Shown: piece after piece, positions 60,115 to 64,000 of the stretch
Layout of the letters: the number at the start of each line of letters is the position of its first letter
How positions within the stretch are numbered: position 1 is the first letter of the stretch
DNA from: Mesobacillus campisalis
GTDB lineage: Bacteria > Bacillota > Bacilli > Bacillales > Cytobacillaceae
Reading direction: 5' to 3'
Length of the DNA stretch: 64,000 nucleotides
Assembly (NCBI RefSeq): GCF_000986785.1
Contig: NZ_LAYY01000004.1
Coordinates: 124,001 to 188,000, forward strand
The notes under the pieces: model-generated
The model's input: the letters and a program-made list of their open reading frames with translations, nothing else
The model's database searches: none
What the model was told of the DNA's origin: nothing
Made by a program: the position numbers and the translations under genes

Positions 60115-61416
60115 ATGGCTGAGAATGTAAACATGCCGCAACTTGGGGAAAGTGTGACGGAAGGGACTGTTTCGAAGTGGTTGGTTACGGTCGGAGATAC
60201 AGTAAAAAAATATGACCCCATTTGTGAGGTCACCACGGATAAAGTGAATGCCGATGTCCCGTCCTCATTCAGTGGAACCATTACTGAGATCATAGCCGAA
60301 GAGGGAGAAACGATCCCGGTAGGAGCGCTGATGTGTAAGATTGCTATAGAAGCCGAAGAAAGTCCAATGCCAAGTACCGTTGAATCAAGTCCAGTATCAC
60401 TACATACCGGGGGAACAGCTGAAATGAAACAGGAGCATGGCGCAAAACAGCGCTACTCGCCGTCGGTCTTGAAGATGGCACAAGAACACAATCTTGACCT
60501 AACTAAGATTACAGGAACAGGCATGGACGGCCGAATCACCCGTAGAGATTTGTTAAAGATTGTCGATGGGAAAAGAACAGGAAAAGTGGCAGATACCTTT
60601 AATATGAAAGTAGAAACCCAAGCTGCTTCATTACCGAGGGTAAATGAAGAAAATTTGGCGGTTCCTAAACAAAAGGTTTCAACCCCAGATTCATCGGCCG
60701 TGTCTGTTCGTTTAAACCATGGAGACCAGGTGATTCCGCTGACAGCCGTGCGGAAGACGATTGCAAACCGGATGGTGCAAAGCAAGCATGAGACCCCGCA
60801 TGCCTGGTTAATGATGGAGTGCGATGTCACGGGTTTGGTTCATTACCGCAGCAAAGTGAAAGATGATTTTAAGGAAAAAGAGGGGTTCACCTTAACGTAT
60901 TTGCCTTTCTTTATAAAGTCAGCAGTCGAAACATTAAAGGAATTTCCGAAGTTAAATTCGCAGTGGGCAGACGATAAAATCATTGTTAGAAAAGGGATTC
61001 ATCTATCCGTTGCCGTAGCCACAGAGGAAGCATTATACGTTCCTGTGATTAAAGATGCTGATCAAAAGAGTATTTTTGGCCTCGCTAAAGCTGTGGATGA
61101 ACTCGCTAAAAAAACGCGGGAAGGCAAGTTAACTCCGCATGATATGACTGGCGGCACTTTTACCGTTAACAATACGGGTTCATTTGGGTCCGTTCTTTCT
61201 GCGCCCATCATCAATCATCCTCAAGCGGCGATTTTAACGATGGAAGCAATTGTAAAACGCCCCGTCGTCATCGACAACATGATCGCGATTCGAGACACAA
61301 TGAACATTTGCCTTTCTTTTGATCATCGAGTGTTAGATGGACTTGTATGCGGAAAGTTTCTGAAAAGTTTAAAGAAAAAGATTGAAAGTTATGGGTACAA
61401 TACAACACTTTATTAA
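60115..61416 (+). CDS. bkdB: Branched-chain 2-oxoacid dehydrogenase E2 (lipoamide acyltransferase)
   Basis: About 433 residues from ATG 60115 (GGAGGG 4 nt upstream; ATG 60103 lies in that site). N-terminal lipoyl domain MPQLGESVTEGTVSKWL with the lipoylated lysine in VTTDKVNADVP. Peripheral subunit-binding domain near 115-150 (RYSPSVLKMAQEHNLDLTKI, GTGMDGRITRRDLLKIV). C-terminal acyltransferase domain ends with the catalytic FDHRVLDGLVCG. It makes the branched-chain acyl-CoA released by the complex. It is the last gene of the operon, followed by a terminator. Confidence 0.94.
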   Translation: MAENVNMPQLGESVTEGTVSKWLVTVGDTVKKYDPICEVTTDKVNADVPSSFSGTITEIIAEEGETIPVGALMCKIAIEAEESPMPSTVESSPVSLHTGGTAEMKQEHGAKQRYSPSVLKMAQEHNLDLTKITGTGMDGRITRRDLLKIVDGKRTGKVADTFNMKVETQAASLPRVNEENLAVPKQKVSTPDSSAVSVRLNHGDQVIPLTAVRKTIANRMVQSKHETPHAWLMMECDVTGLVHYRSKVKDDFKEKEGFTLTYLPFFIKSAVETLKEFPKLNSQWADDKIIVRKGIHLSVAVATEEALYVPVIKDADQKSIFGLAKAVDELAKKTREGKLTPHDMTGGTFTVNNTGSFGSVLSAPIINHPQAAILTMEAIVKRPVVIDNMIAIRDTMNICLSFDHRVLDGLVCGKFLKSLKKKIESYGYNTTLY

Positions 61417-61429
61417 ACCTTCTATCAAT

Positions 61430-61465
61430 GCTGATTCCTAGGACGATTTGGAATCAGCTTTTTAT
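61430..61465 (+). terminator. Terminator of the ketosynthase-BCKDH operon
   Basis: GCTGATTCC / GGAATCAGC, then TTTTTATT, 13 bp after the E2 stop codon. Confidence 0.9.
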
Positions 61466-61569
61466 TGGAGAAAGAACTGAAAATGGTAAATACAAATCTT
61501 ATCAAAACAAGCCAGTACAATCGCTTCACTCCTACATACAATACACCTTGAAATATAAGATTAGTGATA

Positions 61570-62133
61570 TGAGCGAAAAGGAAATCATACGGAAGGAAGA
61601 AGAGAGCTTGTTGGTCTGGTATGAGGATATCTTGTTAGAAGAGACAGCTTCAGCGTTAATAAGCTTCCAATCGGACAAGGTTGTACAGGAAGTTAGTCCA
61701 TACTTAAATAAAGAGAAATCCATCATTTTTGCCACTTCTGTAATTGAGAATATTAAATCTGACCTGGCCGTTGCGGCATTAAGGGAAGCCTATCGTAATA
61801 GATGAACAAGAACTTATTGCAGAGGCGCTTTGTCATCAGTTATCTGGAAAAGCTCTGCCTGAAATCAGCGAAAATATGGAAGATGGATTATTTTCAAACC
61901 TGGTTGATATCAAACAGACGGCATATGGCTATTTTTCCATTTCAGGCCTGAAATATCCGGAATTGGAGTTGTGGAGAAAAGCTGCCATGGATGAAGAAAC
62001 TCGTTATCGGAAAGCGAGCCAGGAGGGGAACATCCTTCCAAATACTCCGATCCGAAACGAAAAGAAAGTTGGACGAAACGACCCATGCCCTTTTGGAAGC
62101 GGGAAGAAATATAAAAAATGCTGCGGGAAATGA
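61570..62133 (+). pseudogene. Decayed, truncated copy of the HEAT/SEC-C gene
   Basis: The segment matches the 3' half of the gene at 39318-40481 ([45 protein letters not shown], then [20 protein letters not shown] and [20 protein letters not shown]). A deletion of about 11 bp near 61803 shifts the frame and produces a stop. The first zinc cysteine pair is damaged (CPCG to CPFG). The N-terminal half is absent. About four of five bases agree with the parent by eye, so the duplication is not recent. Confidence 0.85.
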
Positions 62134-62151
62134 GGGAGGAGTTCTCCAATC

Positions 62152-62187
62152 AAAAAACCGACTGTTATAAATGACAGTCGGTTTTTA
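62152..62187 (+). terminator. Rho-independent terminator
   Basis: AAAACCGACTGT / ACAGTCGGTTTT followed by T, just after the SEC-C pseudogene. Confidence 0.88.
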
Positions 62188-62451
62188 TATTTCAATCTAA
62201 TGAGTTAGACCCCATCTTAGAAAAAGATAGACGCCTGAAAAAACATCAATAAAAAATAAGCGAAAATAGCAAAAATTTCAGATAAATTGTTTACTTAATA
62301 GGTTTTAAATGTTACCATGTCTTCAATGGTAGTAAAAAATATTACATAAATCATATTGTTAGTTATTTTTACTACAAGTTTATAATTATTTTTTTTATTA
62401 TTTATGTAATCGCTGTCATATTTAAATTCGATTCGAAAAGGAGAGTTTGCA
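62188..62451. promoter_or_regulatory. AT-rich upstream region of the RraA-like gene
   Basis: Very AT-rich. It contains the small inverted repeat TACCAT-N7-ATGGTA at about 62315-62333 that could be an operator. No gene is visible. Confidence 0.35.
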
Positions 62452-63135
62452 ATGAGTTACACCGCACCGCTATTACCGCAAACAGTCATTGATCGTGCGA
62501 AAAAATTAAATACCACCCTTATTTCGGATGCAATGGGGTGCACTGGATCCATGCATTATACGGTAAAACCAGTAGCTCCAAGCATGAGAGTTGTTGGAAC
62601 CGCTTTAACAGTAGACTTGAGGGCTGGAGACAACCTTTTCCTTCATCAGGGTATTTACTGTGGCAGTGAAGGATATGTTCTTGTGGCGGATGGAAAAGGA
62701 CATACGGAAAATGCCTATCTTGGGGAATTGATGGCTGGAGCGGCCAAAGCAATTGGCCTTGAAGGTATTGTCATTGATGGGTTTGTCCGGGATAAAGAAA
62801 TGTTAGGTGAAATTGGGCTTCCGATTTTTGCGAAAGGATTTATTCCAAACGGCCCATTTAAAGATGGCCCGGGAGCTATTAATATACCAATTTCATGCGC
62901 CGGGGTAGCTGTTCAGCCAGGTGATTTAATTGTAGGGGATGAAGATGGTGTCATTGTTGTTCCTCGAGATAGAATTGAGGAAGCTTTGCGTAAAGCTGAA
63001 AACAAACTGGAATATGAAGAAAAACGTCTTCAGACGATTGCAAACTATGCAGAAAAACGAAAACTAGGGAACGCAGATGGAGTCAATATTGCACCGCCTT
63101 GGTTAGAAGCTAAAATAAAAGAATTTGGATTTTAA
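62452..63135 (+). CDS. RraA-like / 4-hydroxy-4-methyl-2-oxoglutarate aldolase family protein
   Basis: 227 residues. The RraA/HMG-aldolase fold is shown by TTLISDAMGCTGSMHYTVKP, MRVVGTALTVDLRAGDNLFL, VLVADGKGHTENAYLGELMA, IDGFVRD and VQPGDLIVGDEDGVIVVP. The R-D pair in GFVRDKE is the metal and pyruvate-enolate site in HMG/CHA aldolases. It may cleave or decarboxylate a 2-oxo acid. AAGGAGAG precedes ATG. A dehydrogenase follows 18 bp later, so the two form an operon that continues beyond the window. Confidence 0.88.
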   Translation: MSYTAPLLPQTVIDRAKKLNTTLISDAMGCTGSMHYTVKPVAPSMRVVGTALTVDLRAGDNLFLHQGIYCGSEGYVLVADGKGHTENAYLGELMAGAAKAIGLEGIVIDGFVRDKEMLGEIGLPIFAKGFIPNGPFKDGPGAINIPISCAGVAVQPGDLIVGDEDGVIVVPRDRIEEALRKAENKLEYEEKRLQTIANYAEKRKLGNADGVNIAPPWLEAKIKEFGF

Positions 63136-63153
63136 GGAGAAAGGGGAAAGGAT

Positions 63154-64000
63154 ATGCATTTAGGATTTATCGGATTTGGAGAAGCAGCTTTTGAGTTGGC
63201 ATCTGGATTAAAACTGCAAGGGCTTGATAACATGACGGGGTATGATCCATTATGGAATATGCCAGCCTACCGTGAATTAATAGCAATTCGTTCCAATAAA
63301 GCAGGTGTAACGCTTGTACAAACATCAAAAGAAGTATTGGAACAATCCGACCTTGTCATTGTTGCTGTACCTGCAGACAAGGCGCTCGAAGTCAGTAAAC
63401 AACTAAAGCCCTACATGGAGAAGGGGAAAATATATATAGACGTTTCAGCTTCCAGTCCGGATATCAAGAAACAAATGGCTGCGATTATTCAACAAGCAGG
63501 TGGAAGATTTGTCGATGGTGCTATGATGGGACCCCTTCCGGTTTATAAACATGAAGTGCCAATCCTTGCGAGCGGGGACGGAGCGGATACTTTTATTGAG
63601 ATGATGCAGCCATTTGGGATGAAGATCAGTAAAGTGAGTGATGTGCCAGGAGAAGCAACAGCTGTAAAATTAATCCGCAGTATTTACATGAAGGGTATTG
63701 CAGGTCTGTATGTTGAGCTTCTAGAAGCAGCCCATGAATTTAATGTTGAATCTCTTGTAATTGATTCATTGAGTGAAACAATAAATGGACGTACATTTGA
63801 AGAGACAATGAATCGGCTTGTCACTGGCACCGCCCTTCATGCGGTCAGGCGGTCTGTTGAACTTGGCGGTACGATTGCAATGCTTGAATCTGTTAATATT
63901 GATTCTTCAATGTCAAAAGCTGCGAAGGAAAAAATTGAAAGGCTTGCATCTTTGAATGTAAAAGAAAAGTTTAAAGGTGAAAAGCCAGAACACTGGCTTC
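63154..64000 (+). CDS. NAD(P)-dependent 2-hydroxyacid/6-phosphogluconate dehydrogenase-like protein with DUF1932-type C-domain (3' end outside window)
   Basis: ATG 63154 has AAAGGGGAAAGG upstream, and the frame is open to the window end (about 282 residues visible). The Rossmann motif is MHLGFIGFGEAAFELASGLK. The central VDGAMMGPLPVYKHEVPILA and the lysine helix ATAVKLIRSIYMKGIAGLYV correspond to the catalytic region of beta-hydroxyacid dehydrogenases. The DUF1932-type tail follows. It probably reduces or oxidises the product of the RraA-like enzyme. Confidence 0.85.
   Translation, partial: MHLGFIGFGEAAFELASGLKLQGLDNMTGYDPLWNMPAYRELIAIRSNKAGVTLVQTSKEVLEQSDLVIVAVPADKALEVSKQLKPYMEKGKIYIDVSASSPDIKKQMAAIIQQAGGRFVDGAMMGPLPVYKHEVPILASGDGADTFIEMMQPFGMKISKVSDVPGEATAVKLIRSIYMKGIAGLYVELLEAAHEFNVESLVIDSLSETINGRTFEETMNRLVTGTALHAVRRSVELGGTIAMLESVNIDSSMSKAAKEKIERLASLNVKEKFKGEKPEHWL

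Noticed and set aside
45636-61416. Operon as a plain fatty acid synthesis cluster
   Set aside because: fabD, fabF, acpP and fabI-type genes are missing, and six FabH paralogues plus an exporter are far from any housekeeping arrangement.

Overview
The window looks like chromosome from a Gram-positive, low-to-moderate GC, probably spore-forming member of the Bacillaceae (Neobacillus/Mesobacillus-like; the genus is a guess). The signs are strong AGGAGG-type ribosome binding sites, frequent GTG and TTG starts, ydaO-type and yybP-ykoY-type riboswitches, Hol-Tox type I toxin genes, a FadF homologue and dispersed Bacillus-style intergenic repeats. No rRNA, tRNA, CRISPR array or replication origin was seen.

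Layout. (1) 1-9.9 kb: a plus-strand catabolic and electron-transfer operon. It holds two FAD dehydrogenases of the fumarate reductase/TcuA type, a racemase-fold protein lacking the expected catalytic cysteines, EtfB and EtfA, an SDR, a FadF/EtfD-like membrane iron-sulfur protein and an MmgE/PrpD protein. The likely electron route is flavin dehydrogenase to ETF to FadF to menaquinone. (2) 10-17 kb: a sigma-54 activator faces a near-perfect -24/-12 promoter that drives a Rieske oxygenase, an aldehyde dehydrogenase, a 26-codon stump of a tartrate/isopropylmalate-type dehydrogenase, a BCCT carrier, a 55-residue membrane peptide and an HSL-type esterase. This reads as quaternary amine (carnitine- or betaine-like) catabolism. 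(3) 17-31 kb: ordinary accessory genes (MGDG-synthase-like glycosyltransferase, LysE exporters, PadR/HAAS pair, MFS, GNAT, ABC-2 exporter) and a MocR regulator broken by one in-frame stop. (4) 31-45 kb: rich in small elements. There are two paralogous type I toxin-antitoxin loci, a c-di-AMP riboswitch and a manganese riboswitch each with no evident target gene, three arrays built on a 52-bp period (the first at 21.3 kb), palindromic 3'-end repeats, a UvrA paralogue between direct repeats and a dead IS3-family element. (5) 45.6-61.4 kb: the most striking part, one tight plus-strand operon of 14 genes. It encodes an ABC transporter (ATPase plus FtsX-type permease), an SDR, six FabH-like ketosynthase III paralogues, a 3-hydroxyacyl-CoA dehydrogenase and a complete branched-chain 2-oxoacid dehydrogenase complex (E3, E1alpha, E1beta, E2). 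(6) 61.5-64 kb: a decayed second copy of the SEC-C gene found at 39-40 kb, then an RraA-like gene and a DUF1932-type dehydrogenase cut by the window end.

How the main cluster could work (inference). The private BCKDH makes isobutyryl-, isovaleryl- or 2-methylbutyryl-CoA starters. Three ketosynthases with an intact Cys-His-Asn triad condense them. Three divergent paralogues that have lost parts of the triad may be partner subunits or perform other acyl transfers. The SDR and the hydroxyacyl-CoA dehydrogenase adjust the beta position, and the ABC transporter exports the product. No ACP, acyltransferase, PKS module or NRPS is present. I do not recognise this gene set as a described pathway. The SEC-C gene and its decayed copy bracket the 40.5-61.5 kb segment, which suggests it is an acquired or rearranged island.
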